Source: Niallia taxi (GTDB lineage Bacteria > Bacillota > Bacilli > Bacillales > Cytobacillaceae). Taken from it: a DNA stretch of 64,000 bases. A program made the translations under genes and the position numbers. The DNA lies in contig NZ_CP102589.1 in the NCBI RefSeq assembly GCF_032818155.1, forward strand, positions 854,001-918,000, read 5' to 3'. Positions 8,247 to 17,531 of this stretch are shown one piece after another; the stretch's first letter is position 1, and each line of letters opens with the position of its first letter. The notes below the pieces were generated by a model. That model was not told where the DNA came from and made no database searches. It saw nothing but the letters and a program-made list of their open reading frames with translations.

Positions 8247-9335
8247 TTGAAAAAGGTTTTAATATCAGCATATTTAAACAATAACTTAGGAGATGATTTG
8301 TTCGTTAAAATCTTATGTGAAAGATACCCTCAAGCTCAATTTTATATTTATGAAAATAAAGCAAAGCTTCAGGCTTTTACTGACATAAAAAACTTACATG
8401 TTATTTATCCGAATACGCTATTTAAGTTGATCGATAAAATTCCCAATAAGCTTTTCAGCAAGTCGTTAGTTAGAACAGTGATTGGTTTATTTATGGATGC
8501 ACATGTATGTATCGGTGGCTCTCTTTTTATTGAAAATAAGAATTGGAAAACAAAAATAAACAAGGATAAAGGAAAAATAATCAATAATAAGCCTAACTTT
8601 TTGCTAGGGTGTAATTTTGGACCATATGAAAAAACGCAGTTTTACGAAAGCTATCAAAGCATCTTCTCGAGATACGACGATGTTTGTTTTAGAGATAAGC
8701 AGTCATATGAGCTGTTTAAGGAGCTGCCAAGTGTCCGCTTAGCTCAAGATGTCGTGTTTAATTTGGAGTATCACGGAGAGGAAGCGTCTGAGAAAACGGT
8801 TGGTATTTCCTTGATAGATGTGAGTAGCAGAGAAAATTTAGCTCCATTTAAAGCGGCTTATTTACAGAAGATGAAAGAGGTTTGTGAGCATTATCTCAAC
8901 AAAAACTATCAAGTAGCTTTATTCTCCTTTTGTAAATATGAAGGCGATGAAACAGCAATAGCTGAATTGTTACAGTTACTAGACACTAAATATAAGTCTA
9001 AAGTGAAGGTAGTTCCTTATGAAAACAATTTAGCCTCGGCATTAGCGGAATTGAATAAAGTGGAAATAATGTATGCTACAAGATTTCATTCGATGATTCT
9101 TGGCTTTTTATTTAATAAAAAGGTTTTTCCAATCATATACAGTAAAAAAATGACCAATGTTTTGCACGACATGAATTTTCAAGGGAAGTATTGGGAAATC
9201 AAGGATATAGCCAAGCTTGAAATGACGGAATTGGATCATTTGGATTATAAAGAGCTCGATATGCAGCATATTATCAAGGATTCCAACAAACAGTTTCTAC
9301 AGCTTGATAAATACTTAGTGAATGACTGGAAATAA
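8247..9335 (+). CDS. Polysaccharide pyruvyl transferase family protein
   Basis: A 362-residue protein starting at TTG (GAGGTG at 6 nt). The N-terminal N-N-L-G-D-D-L-F motif, the I-G-G-S-L-F segment near residue 90 and the C-terminal A-T-R-F-H-S-M-I-L-G-F motif near residue 280 are typical of the CsaB/EpsI family. These enzymes attach a ketal pyruvate from phosphoenolpyruvate to a sugar of a surface polymer, adding a negative charge. Its place between a GT2 and a flippase supports that role. The acceptor sugar is unknown. Confidence 0.8.
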   Translation: MKKVLISAYLNNNLGDDLFVKILCERYPQAQFYIYENKAKLQAFTDIKNLHVIYPNTLFKLIDKIPNKLFSKSLVRTVIGLFMDAHVCIGGSLFIENKNWKTKINKDKGKIINNKPNFLLGCNFGPYEKTQFYESYQSIFSRYDDVCFRDKQSYELFKELPSVRLAQDVVFNLEYHGEEASEKTVGISLIDVSSRENLAPFKAAYLQKMKEVCEHYLNKNYQVALFSFCKYEGDETAIAELLQLLDTKYKSKVKVVPYENNLASALAELNKVEIMYATRFHSMILGFLFNKKVFPIIYSKKMTNVLHDMNFQGKYWEIKDIAKLEMTELDHLDYKELDMQHIIKDSNKQFLQLDKYLVNDWK

Positions 9336-9347
9336 AAAGGAGTCAGT

Positions 9348-10874
9348 ATGAAAGCGAAAAGAAGTCTAATAAATTTAGCCTTTGGATTGATTAGCCAAGG
9401 ATTAATAATCGCATTAGGTATCTTAATCCCTCGTTTGCTTTTAGTGAATTTTGGTTCTGAGGTGAATGGGTTATTATCCTCCATCGGGCAAATTATTATT
9501 TATATGTCTCTTCTAGAAGCAGGAGTTGGAGCCGCCTCATTACAAGCGTTATATAAGCATGTGGCAGGCAGCAGTAAAGAAAATATAAATTCTATTCTTT
9601 CCGCTACTTCAAGCTACTATAAGAAAACAGGGATTTACTATTTTATCTGTATCATTCTTCTGTCCGTTATCTATCCGCTTTTTATTGATTCATCAATCGA
9701 TAAAATGACAATCATGTTCGTCATTCTCGTTACGGGGATGGGAGGAGCTATCAATTTCTATTTCCAAGGGACCTTTAAAGTCTTCTTAGTTGCAGAAGGA
9801 AAAAGCTATATAGATACCTCCATCACAACGCTAATAAATATCGTCATAAGTGGTCTAAAGATTATCTTTATCCTTAAAGGCTACAATCTTATCGCAATTC
9901 AAACGACACATTTTGTATTAATGATTGTACAAATTATCATTTATCAAATTTATATTAAGAGAAATTATAAATGGTTAGATTTAAAGGTTAAGCCTAACTT
10001 TGATGCCATTTCACAAAAAAAATCAGTGATGGTTCACCAAATTTCTTATTTAATCTTTAACAATACCGATGTTCTCATTCTCACTATCTTCACGAATCTG
10101 AAGGTTGTTAGTGTATACGTGCTGTACAATATGCTTTTTTCTGTCCTTGATAAAGTAATCAATACGGTTAATAGCAGTGTCACATTCGCACTTGGACAAA
10201 CATTTCATGAAGGCAAGGAGAAGTTCATAAGCTTGTATAATGCGTACGAAGTCTGCTTCATGTCCTTTGTATTCTCGTTATTCACGGTGGCGTACATCTT
10301 CATTTTACCTTTTATGGAGCTGTATACTAGCGGCATTAAGGATATAAACTATATAGATTTTTGGATTCCAACATTATTTGTCATCATTAAATTATTAGTG
10401 AATGCGCGAGCGACTTCTAATAATGTTATAAATATTGCAGGCCATTTTAAAAAGACGCAAAACCGTGCCATATTGGAATGTATCATTAACCTTGTTTTCT
10501 CTATCACTCTCGTTCAGTTCCTTGGCATATATGGTGTGCTGATTGGCACGATTGCAGCACTGCTTTATCGTTCAATCGACATCGTTTTATATGCAAATAA
10601 AAAAATACTCGAACGAAATGCATGGATGACGTTAAGACGATGGCTCACAAATATTGTGCTATTTTCACTGATTGTAGCAGCAGCAAAAACAGTTAATATT
10701 TATCCGACTTCTTATGTAACTACGATTATGAGTGCTATTTTAGTTCTAGCCATTTCAGCAGTTATTTTTGTCGTTGTTAATGCACTCCTCGACAGAGAGG
10801 TTTATCACTACACGAAAGATATTATTGTTAAATTGGTTCAGAAACAGAAACGAAAAAAAACTATTTCAACATAA
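9348..10874 (+). CDS. Polysaccharide flippase (Wzx/EpsK-like, MOP superfamily)
   Basis: 508 residues with about 12-14 hydrophobic segments spread over the whole length and basic connecting loops, as in oligosaccharide flippases. The ATG follows AAAAGGAG. It would move undecaprenyl-linked oligosaccharide units to the outer face of the membrane. The N-terminal segment containing L-I-S-Q-G-L-I-I-A-L-G resembles the first helix of this superfamily. No polymerase (Wzy) is found in this cluster, so polymerisation must be encoded elsewhere, or the product is a short glycan. Confidence 0.85.
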   Translation: MKAKRSLINLAFGLISQGLIIALGILIPRLLLVNFGSEVNGLLSSIGQIIIYMSLLEAGVGAASLQALYKHVAGSSKENINSILSATSSYYKKTGIYYFICIILLSVIYPLFIDSSIDKMTIMFVILVTGMGGAINFYFQGTFKVFLVAEGKSYIDTSITTLINIVISGLKIIFILKGYNLIAIQTTHFVLMIVQIIIYQIYIKRNYKWLDLKVKPNFDAISQKKSVMVHQISYLIFNNTDVLILTIFTNLKVVSVYVLYNMLFSVLDKVINTVNSSVTFALGQTFHEGKEKFISLYNAYEVCFMSFVFSLFTVAYIFILPFMELYTSGIKDINYIDFWIPTLFVIIKLLVNARATSNNVINIAGHFKKTQNRAILECIINLVFSITLVQFLGIYGVLIGTIAALLYRSIDIVLYANKKILERNAWMTLRRWLTNIVLFSLIVAAAKTVNIYPTSYVTTIMSAILVLAISAVIFVVVNALLDREVYHYTKDIIVKLVQKQKRKKTIST

Positions 10875-10889
10875 GAGAGGGGGATGTAT

Positions 10890-12212
10890 ATGGATTTAGA
10901 GCATGAATTAAAACAAGCGGGAGTTATGATTAATAACTGTTTTTACACCCATTTTAGCGAAATGAGTGAAATGGATAATGCAACAGATCTTGAAGGGCTT
11001 CTAACGGGGAAATTAGTCAGTAACGGCACTTCCTCACAATTGCATTATCTGGAGAATTTTAATCGGGTATTATCTGCACTTTTAAAAGGAAAGCTGTCTG
11101 CAGAGGTTTTTCAATTCTATGTAGAAGCGCAATTTTTTATGGAGCGGAAGGATGCTCAGCAATTACTAAACCAGATAACTCATTTAAACGCTTTTAATGA
11201 AGGCTCTCTTAATCAGCGAATTACGTTCCCTGACACTGACAAGACTCCAAAAGTGAATGTAATCATCACAACATATAATAGAGAAAGATATTTAGAGCAA
11301 GTCATTGATAGCATATTGCAGCAGGATTATCCAAATATCGAGCTAATCGTGATAGATGATAATTCAAAGGACGGAACGCATACGTTAATGAAGCGAAAAT
11401 ACGCTGATGCTTCTAATGTCATTTATATGAGAAATGACAAGAATGAAGGACCTGGGACGAATCGCTTAAAAGCCTTTGTTACACATGGAGATGGCGAGTA
11501 TATTCTCTTTTTGGACGATGATGATTATCTCGTTGATACAAATTATATAAGCAGGGCAGTCGCTTTTCATGAGAAAAATCCGCAAGTTTCATTTGTGGCA
11601 GCGAATGTGTTTATGGAAAAAACGGGAGCGTGTGAATTAGCTCTTTCCGATTTGAAGCTAAGCAATGTTGTAAAAAAATATGATTACTTCATTAACTTTG
11701 AGAAACAAGGCTACCCAAAGCCAGCCTCTACCTTAACAACGGTCTTTAAGCGCAAGGCGTTAATAGAGATGGATATTTTCAACATGAAAATGGTGAATGA
11801 TTCAGCTATCTATTTAAGGTCATTACTCGTTGGCGATGCCGGATTTATTGATACGATTGCCGGTGTTTATAGAATCCACGGCAATAACATCACCTTTAAT
11901 TTGAAAAGTGATTTTATTATTGAGAATTTAAGAGAAAAGCTAATGATAAAAAATATGGCTGTAAATCGCTTTAACTATGATGCTAAAGCAGTGGAAGCAT
12001 GGTTTGGAAGTAGTGTGTATGTCACCATCATGTACTACTTAAAATACTCTGCTAAAAACAAAAGTGATTATAATGCTATGTTAAATTGGACAAAGGAAAA
12101 CTGTCCAACTATTTATAACAAGCTAAAATATGATGCGATGAAATTTTTCGTGATGAGAGGCTTGTCCCGACTGCGGAAATTTGGCCGGAGTGCGATTGCG
12201 CAGAAAAGCTAG
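10890..12212 (+). CDS. Family 2 glycosyltransferase with N-terminal extension
   Basis: 440 residues from the ATG at 10890, which has GAGGGGG at 6 nt; an ATG two codons upstream touches that site. Residues 1-110 form a helical extension of unknown role. The GT2 domain begins with V-N-V-I-I-T-T-Y-N-R-E near residue 122, continues with V-I-D-D-N-S-K-D-G-T, and has the acidic metal site F-L-D-D-D-D-Y near residue 210. The C-terminal about 150 residues are likely accessory. It is the last gene of the four-gene polysaccharide operon and is followed by a strong terminator. Sugar specificity is unknown. Confidence 0.85.
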   Translation: MDLEHELKQAGVMINNCFYTHFSEMSEMDNATDLEGLLTGKLVSNGTSSQLHYLENFNRVLSALLKGKLSAEVFQFYVEAQFFMERKDAQQLLNQITHLNAFNEGSLNQRITFPDTDKTPKVNVIITTYNRERYLEQVIDSILQQDYPNIELIVIDDNSKDGTHTLMKRKYADASNVIYMRNDKNEGPGTNRLKAFVTHGDGEYILFLDDDDYLVDTNYISRAVAFHEKNPQVSFVAANVFMEKTGACELALSDLKLSNVVKKYDYFINFEKQGYPKPASTLTTVFKRKALIEMDIFNMKMVNDSAIYLRSLLVGDAGFIDTIAGVYRIHGNNITFNLKSDFIIENLREKLMIKNMAVNRFNYDAKAVEAWFGSSVYVTIMYYLKYSAKNKSDYNAMLNWTKENCPTIYNKLKYDAMKFFVMRGLSRLRKFGRSAIAQKS

Positions 12213-12221
12213 AGATTAATC

Positions 12222-12270
12222 AAAAAAGGACTCACTGTTGTTTCCAAAACAATAGTGAGTCCTTTTTATT
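12222..12270 (+). terminator. Rho-independent terminator of the polysaccharide operon
   Basis: A long stem: AAAAAGGACTCACTGTTG pairs with CAATAGTGAGTCCTTTTT (arms about 12223-12240 and 12250-12267) and ends in a T tract. Confidence 0.9.
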
Positions 12271-12527
12271 AGAGAAATATTACTATGCGCTTTTTAATGT
12301 GAATAGCCTATCTTTCATGACCATTTTGTGAACTTAAAGGTATGAGGTATTTCGATATGGAATTTTCAAAAAGAAAGGAGGGAAATAAATAGTTTTTAAA
12401 TGGGTAAAGGAGCCGATTGAGGAAGGTGGGATGAAAACTTAGATTACGGAATTACGAGTATGGATTTAGTTAAGATTAGTTGTGTTTAGAAAATACTCTA
12501 TGACTAGAAAAAAGAGGGGGGATTTTA
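12271..12527 (+). other. Non-coding stretch before the secreted-protein gene
   Basis: No supported frame. A strong AGAAAGGAGGG sequence near 12375 is followed only by ATAAATAG, so it looks like an orphan ribosome binding site, possibly the remnant of a lost gene. Confidence 0.35.
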
Positions 12528-13571
12528 TTGTTTAAAAAAACATTTAGTCTTATTGTGATTACTGTTTTAGTTTTAGGTATGTTTAATTTGCAAATTATAA
12601 GAGCGGAGTCGAAGGATAATTCTACTGATACCTTCAGCCAATCTTCTGAAGAATTCGCAACCAATATGGAGGAGTTACCATTTGATTTAATAGAAGATGT
12701 TGAAACAAGTGACTATAAAGAAACAAGTGATAGTATCATATCGGAGGAAGAAGAATACAGTGCAGAGATAGATTTTGATTCAAGTAGTATTGAATTTACA
12801 GATGAGAAAGGGAATAGTATTGAGATTTCTTTAGATGACGAAGATTTAGAGTTTAAAGAAAACGATGATGGAACTATAGTTTATGAAAATGAAAATGAAG
12901 ATTATCAGGTTGAAAATCAAATTTTAGATGGAGGTTTCAGGCAGATTTATACACTGGAATCTGAAGAATCACCTAAAGAATTTAAAATTGACATTGAGTT
13001 AGAGAAAAACCAATATTTAGTTGAAGAAGACGGATTATATTATGTTAAAGATGATAAGGGAGAAATAATATTCAGCATTGGGAAGCCGTGGGCTGTTGAT
13101 AATGAAGGTAATTTTATAGAAAGTCAGTATACTCTCAAAGATAATGCAATATATCAAACAGTAGAATATACGGGCGATAATTATCCTCTTAAAGCTGATC
13201 CTTTATTCTGTTCAGATACCATAAATAATACAGATTCAAAGTATTTTGGTAATAGTACAAGTGGTAAATTCTCTGTTTATACAAGAACTTGTGCAAAATT
13301 ATTCATAACTGCAAACTATGCATTAACACCAGCTATGATGGGGATATTTTCGAATGTTCCTATTGCAGCGGACATGTGGGCCGAAGTTAAAGCAGATGCA
13401 AATTTTAAGAAAAGTATATCAAGCTCAAAAGTCAGTAGAGTATTTGAGCAATTTGTATGCCATGCGATAAATCCTCTTACTGTTTGGAAGTCATCATGGA
13501 ATTTAGAACCTTGGAGACCTGATTTAACTTTGAAACAAACCTATTATGCTGCTTGTAATCCAAAAAAATAA
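12528..13571 (+). CDS. Secreted protein of unknown function, possibly DUF2599-type C-terminus
   Basis: 347 residues from TTG, with AGAGGGGGG at about 6 nt. A signal peptide (basic start, hydrophobic core to about residue 25, ending I-R-A-E) precedes a very acidic Ser/Glu/Asp-rich propeptide-like region (about 26-130). The C-terminal about 120 residues are different in character: Cys-containing, Trp-rich, ending S-S-W-N-L-E-P-W-R-P then C-N-P. That ending resembles DUF2599 proteins, a weak recollection-based match. Acidic pro-region plus compact Cys-containing domain is the layout of a secreted effector or enzyme, but no catalytic motif is recognised. A small membrane protein follows after 17 bp. 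Confidence 0.65.
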   Translation: MFKKTFSLIVITVLVLGMFNLQIIRAESKDNSTDTFSQSSEEFATNMEELPFDLIEDVETSDYKETSDSIISEEEEYSAEIDFDSSSIEFTDEKGNSIEISLDDEDLEFKENDDGTIVYENENEDYQVENQILDGGFRQIYTLESEESPKEFKIDIELEKNQYLVEEDGLYYVKDDKGEIIFSIGKPWAVDNEGNFIESQYTLKDNAIYQTVEYTGDNYPLKADPLFCSDTINNTDSKYFGNSTSGKFSVYTRTCAKLFITANYALTPAMMGIFSNVPIAADMWAEVKADANFKKSISSSKVSRVFEQFVCHAINPLTVWKSSWNLEPWRPDLTLKQTYYAACNPKK

Positions 13572-13588
13572 TATATATAGGAGTAAAA

Positions 13589-13924
13589 ATGATTGGACTA
13601 ACTAATAGCTTAAGTGATTATGCATACGAACCAGAAATAGTTGTTATTTTATTACTTTCAGCAGGATTATTCTTCTTGTTTATATTATTATATTGTTTAC
13701 TGAACTTGAAATTTAATATAATAGGGTTTATTTTGCTTGGACTATCTATAATTATTTATTTACTGGTTGGCATTTACATGGTTGGTAAAGGTTATTACTA
13801 TGATACAGACCCGAGAGAAGGGCATATATTTAATAATTATGGATTTTTAGAGCTAATTCTATTAACATACCCATACATTTTCCTGACTCTTGCCTGTTGT
13901 ATAGGTCAGAAAAAATCAAACTAA
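13589..13924 (+). CDS. Small membrane protein, partner of the upstream secreted protein
   Basis: 111 residues with three hydrophobic helices near 17-39, 45-66 and 88-106. A short polar loop (Y-Y-Y-D-T-D-P-R-E-G-H) lies between the second and third. The ATG follows GGAG at 7 nt, 17 bp after the secreted-protein gene, so the two are likely co-transcribed. I do not recognise the family. Position and size would suit an immunity or export accessory protein for the secreted neighbour; this is inference. The pair ends next to a partial copy of the dispersed repeat. Confidence 0.6.
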   Translation: MIGLTNSLSDYAYEPEIVVILLLSAGLFFLFILLYCLLNLKFNIIGFILLGLSIIIYLLVGIYMVGKGYYYDTDPREGHIFNNYGFLELILLTYPYIFLTLACCIGQKKSN

Positions 13925-13989
13925 TGAAAGAGTGTAGTTAGGATATGTGTAGTTAAGTCTAGGTAAATACTAAACTAATTAGCAGCTAT

Positions 13990-14113
13990 CGATAAATAGT
14001 TTGTTTTTTAAAAATACAATAATTTAAAACTTTAGTGGAATGGAGCGGAGGCCACTCGACAACTAAGGGAAATAGAGGAAAGCGAGTGGGTGCAGCGCAA
14101 TGAAACGACCTCA
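13990..14113 (+). repeat. Partial, internally deleted copy of the dispersed repeat element
   Basis: The segment from ATAAATAG through TTAGTGGAATGGAGCGGAGG to GCGCAATGAAACGA matches the middle of the elements at 28425 and 55445. It lacks their outer ends and the GC-rich hairpin (about 50 bp). The missing part lies exactly between two GGAAAG repeats of the full copies, pointing to deletion between short direct repeats. Confidence 0.75.
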
Positions 14114-14240
14114 CTTTAAAGGAATACTTTACATATATTCTAAAAGACTAAAGGATTAAAGGTAGATGAAATTAATATTGTTCGTGGCTAGGTAGGAAAT
14201 ATTTTATTTTTATTCTAACTAGTTTCTATAATATAAAAAA

Positions 14241-14290
14241 CAGCACTCCTTGTTGATTATATCCACCAGCAAGGAGTGCTGCTCTTTTAT
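14241..14290. terminator. Bidirectional-type terminator after the permease
   Basis: Arms CAGCACTCCTTG (14241-14252) and CAAGGAGTGCTG (14270-14281), with A-rich and T-rich flanks. It lies just beyond the stop of the minus-strand permease. Confidence 0.85.
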
Positions 14291-14292
14291 AT

Positions 14293-15681
14293 TTACCGTT
14301 TTACAGCTGTTGTGCTGTCTTGTTTCTCTGGACGTTCCTTGCCGATGCCAAAAGCGAAGAAGCTGATGACAACTAAGATAAGGAATATGATTCCGACAAC
14401 AAGGGAAACTTGTGTGTCTTTGTTGAAGGCCATGCCGACAAGGACGAACAATAAAAATGCAATCGATGCGTAATTTGTGAATGGAGCGAATGGCATCTTA
14501 AATGGATGATTGCTCATTTCAGCCGCATTTGCTTGTCTGAAACGAATTTGGCTGATTAAGATAATAAACCATGGCACCATTCCTGGCAGCACGCTTGCAC
14601 TATACACATAAACAAAGATGTCTTTTGGTGCTATATAGCTTAAGATAACACCGACTAATAGGCCGACCATAACGCCGATTGTACTGAACAATGGTACGCC
14701 GTTTGATGTCAGTTTTCCAAAGAAAGCAGGAGCCTGCTTGTTCATTGCTAATGTGTACAGCATGCGGCCAGCACTGTAAATACCGCTGTTGCAGCCTGAC
14801 ATTGCGGCTGTGATTACAACAAAATTGATGATACCTGCAGCAGCTGTGATACCGACTTTAGCGAATGTCGCAACGAATGGGCTTCCAACAGAGCTGAGCT
14901 GATCCCATGGATAAACAGTAACAATAACAAAAATTGCGCCAATATAGAAAATAAGAATACGCCAGATAATGCTGTTAATGGATTTTGTCAGTGTTTTCTT
15001 TGGATCCTTCGCTTCACCAGCAGTAATACCAATTAATTCAACCCCTTGATATGCACCGATGACAAGGGAAAGGGCAAAGAAAAATCCTGAGAAGCCACCT
15101 GAGAAGAAGCCGCCGTGTGCCCACAGATTGGAAAATCCGATAGCTTGTCCGCCATTACCAAATCCGAAGATGATAATACCTAAGCCTGCAACAATCAATA
15201 GAACGATTGTAATTATTTTAATCATCGCGAACCAAAATTCAAATTCGCCAAAGGATTTAACTGAAACTAAGTTAGCAGCTCCAAGGATTGCCATAGCGAT
15301 TAAGCCTGGAATCCATGCTGGCAAGTCAGGGAACCAATATTTCATATATTCGCCGACTGCGATAATTTCCGACATTCCGACGATTACCCACTGAAACCAG
15401 TTGCTCCAAGCAGTCATATAGCCTGCTAGTGGGTGAATGTATTTGTGTCCGAATGTTGCAAATGATCCTGTACTTGGCTCTAAATAGAGCATTTCTCCCA
15501 TTGCACGCATGATAAAGAAGACGAAGATTCCTGCAATGGCATATGCGAGCAAGACAGAAGGTCCTGTCCAGCCGATTGTTTTGGACGATCCAAGGAATAA
15601 TCCGACACCGATTGTTCCGCCAAGTGCAATCATTTGGATATGGCGTGATTCCAAGCCTTGTGACAATTTATTATTTGACAT
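14293..15681 (-). CDS. Amino acid permease, APC family (AapA/YtnA type)
   Basis: 462 residues with about 12 membrane segments. The N-terminal cytoplasmic part leads into the [18 protein letters not shown] motif of the amino acid/proton symporters, and E-G-A-like substrate-site residues follow in [10 protein letters not shown]. Size and pattern match the Gram-positive AapA, YtnA and RocE group that import Ala/Gly/Ser, Asn or basic amino acids. The exact substrate cannot be fixed. The ATG follows AGAGGGG. A strongly structured leader with a T tract lies between promoter region and start, suggesting attenuation. Confidence 0.85.
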   Translation of the reverse strand: MSNNKLSQGLESRHIQMIALGGTIGVGLFLGSSKTIGWTGPSVLLAYAIAGIFVFFIMRAMGEMLYLEPSTGSFATFGHKYIHPLAGYMTAWSNWFQWVIVGMSEIIAVGEYMKYWFPDLPAWIPGLIAMAILGAANLVSVKSFGEFEFWFAMIKIITIVLLIVAGLGIIIFGFGNGGQAIGFSNLWAHGGFFSGGFSGFFFALSLVIGAYQGVELIGITAGEAKDPKKTLTKSINSIIWRILIFYIGAIFVIVTVYPWDQLSSVGSPFVATFAKVGITAAAGIINFVVITAAMSGCNSGIYSAGRMLYTLAMNKQAPAFFGKLTSNGVPLFSTIGVMVGLLVGVILSYIAPKDIFVYVYSASVLPGMVPWFIILISQIRFRQANAAEMSNHPFKMPFAPFTNYASIAFLLFVLVGMAFNKDTQVSLVVGIIFLILVVISFFAFGIGKERPEKQDSTTAVKR

Positions 15682-15726
15682 GTATATTCCCCTCTTTCAC
15701 GATTAAGCAGCCGTATTTTTATAAGT

Positions 15727-15822
15727 AAAAAAAGCTCATGCAGTAGTTATTCGGCAACGAAATGATGAAGACGGAGTGAAATCTATCTCCTAAAAAAACT
15801 TCATTTCCTGCAGTATATGAGT
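15727..15822 (-). promoter_or_regulatory. Structured leader / attenuator-like hairpin of the permease gene
   Basis: On the minus strand the order is CTCAT...GCAG (outer 5' arm, 15821-15808), GAAATGAAG, a small GGAG/CTCC stem, CTTCATCATTTC, then CTGC-ATGAG (outer 3' arm, 15746-15735) and a run of seven T. The nested stems end in a terminator-like U tract upstream of the permease ATG at 15681. I found no match to T-box, lysine or glycine riboswitch signatures. Confidence 0.5.
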
Positions 15823-16205
15823 TGCATCTTGTAAGCTGATATCTATAAATGTTTATTTAACTTAACCTATCATAATAAATTTATCTAGAAAATACAATTG
15901 TATTTGTGGAGAAGACATTAAGAAAGGGTTTTCGTGAACAGGTATTCCTTATTTTGCAATAGTATACTAGAATGGTAATAGCTTACTAAACCTTATAACA
16001 ACAGCAAATACGATAAATAATGCTATATAACAATAAAAAAAATTTCCGCTAAAAATTTCTTGTAATTTTTGAGAGATGGACAGGAGAAGTAATGTAAAAA
16101 AAACAATATTAAAATTTTTCCAATTCCATGGTATAGTTGGTAGCATATAGAGAAGTTTTGATAATAACAGGATAAGAGAGTTAATAATTTGAGATACAGG
16201 AGACA
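15823..16205 (+). other. AT-rich divergent intergenic region
   Basis: Lies between the permease leader and the kinase start. It is very A+T rich and should contain the promoters of both genes. I could not assign a specific -35/-10 pair with confidence. A minus-strand frame of 87 codons here has no ribosome binding site. Confidence 0.35.
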
Positions 16206-17489
16206 ATGGATATGGTGGTGAAATCTCCAAAGATGAGAAAAAGAGGACAAGTCGTGTTAGTGCTAGTTTCGATCATTTTTACTTTGTATCAACATCTAGC
16301 AGCCAATGAGTCTTTTTTTACGCTAGACTTCTTTATTTTTACAGCCATTGCCTGGTTTGTCGGTTTCCAAATTGACTTAGGCAGCTATTTTGAGCAGAAA
16401 GCCCGTTTAAGTGAGGAGAGCTATCGCCTGTTAGTAGATTCCTTGCCAGAGCCGATTTTTATCCATCATAAGAATAAAATTATTTATGTGAATAAGGCAG
16501 CCGTAATGATGATGGGGGCAAATTCTACACAAGAATTGATAGGCAGGTCCTTCGGAGAGTTTATTGCACCTGAGCATAAAGAGCGCTGGGAAATGCGGAT
16601 GAGTCTCGTCAAGACAGAAAATAAGCCGCTTCACCATATAGAATATAAAATGATGCGCCTTGATCAGTCGGTTTTTTATTTTGAAGTGAGCTGCTTGGCG
16701 ATTACCTTTGACGGTAAAAACGCTGTTCTTGCCCTTGGTACAGATATAACGGAGCGAAAAGAGATTACGAGCCAATATGTCCAGAAGTCCGAGAAGATGG
16801 CAATGCTTGGGCAAATGTCTGCAGGAATAGCTCATGAAATCCGCAATCCACTTACAGCGATAAAAGGCTTTATCCAGTTGTTAAAGTCTGATGATAAAAA
16901 GAATGAATACTTAGAAATAGTGTTGTCTGAAATTGAGCGGATAAATACAATCGTGGGAGAGTTTCTGTTTCTAGCCAAGCCGACAGCAGATGTGTTTCAA
17001 AAGAAAAATATAAAGAACATTATTAATGATGTGGTCACATTTATTAATGCACAGTCCAATCTTTACAATACCCAAATATATACGATGATGGAAGACAGCA
17101 TTCCGATGATTTTCTGTGAAGAAAACCGCTTGAAGCAAGTATTTCTCAACCTCCTGCAAAACTCGATTGAAGCAATGCCAAACGGTGGAATTATTGCAAT
17201 AACAGTAAAAATGATGGAGGGCGAACAAATTTCCATCCAAATCGCAGACCAAGGGATGGGCATTGAGGAAGAAAGATTGGCAACACTCGGTGAACCCTTT
17301 TATACGACAAAGGAAAAGGGCACAGGGCTTGGGCTGATGACATGCTATAAAATCATTGAAGAAGGTCACCGTGGCCGTATGAGCATTGATAGTACTGTCG
17401 GTAAAGGGACAACCGTGCAAATCATCCTGCCAAGCCTAACACAGGAAATGCTTGGGACAAGTATACATACGAAATTTGTAAAAGAATAA
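16206..17489 (+). CDS. PAS-domain sensor histidine kinase (sporulation-kinase type)
   Basis: 427 residues: two N-terminal membrane segments (about 14-31 and 36-54) with almost no extracellular loop, a PAS domain (about 70-185, ending G-T-D-I-T-E-R-K), a HisKA domain with the phosphorylated His210 in G-I-A-H-E-I-R-N-P-L, and an HATPase_c domain (N box N-L-L-Q-N-S-I-E-A, then G-x-G-L-G-L). This resembles KinA/KinE-type kinases that feed the sporulation phosphorelay. No response regulator lies next to it, which fits such orphan kinases. The target (Spo0F) is an inference. The ATG follows AGGAG. Confidence 0.85.
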   Translation: MDMVVKSPKMRKRGQVVLVLVSIIFTLYQHLAANESFFTLDFFIFTAIAWFVGFQIDLGSYFEQKARLSEESYRLLVDSLPEPIFIHHKNKIIYVNKAAVMMMGANSTQELIGRSFGEFIAPEHKERWEMRMSLVKTENKPLHHIEYKMMRLDQSVFYFEVSCLAITFDGKNAVLALGTDITERKEITSQYVQKSEKMAMLGQMSAGIAHEIRNPLTAIKGFIQLLKSDDKKNEYLEIVLSEIERINTIVGEFLFLAKPTADVFQKKNIKNIINDVVTFINAQSNLYNTQIYTMMEDSIPMIFCEENRLKQVFLNLLQNSIEAMPNGGIIAITVKMMEGEQISIQIADQGMGIEEERLATLGEPFYTTKEKGTGLGLMTCYKIIEEGHRGRMSIDSTVGKGTTVQIILPSLTQEMLGTSIHTKFVKE

Positions 17490-17495
17490 AAGAAA

Positions 17496-17526
17496 GGCAG
17501 GCCAAGTGGAAATGGCCTGCTTTTTG
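17496..17526 (+). terminator. Rho-independent terminator after the PAS kinase
   Basis: GGCAGGCCA pairs with TGGCCTGC (17497-17504 and 17513-17520), followed by TTTTTG. Confidence 0.85.
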
Positions 17527-17531
17527 TTTGC

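Noticed and set aside
15967..16230. 87-codon hydrophobic frame on the minus strand upstream of the PAS kinase
   Set aside because: It has no ribosome binding site, overlaps the kinase start, and its hydrophobicity follows from the AT-rich sequence.
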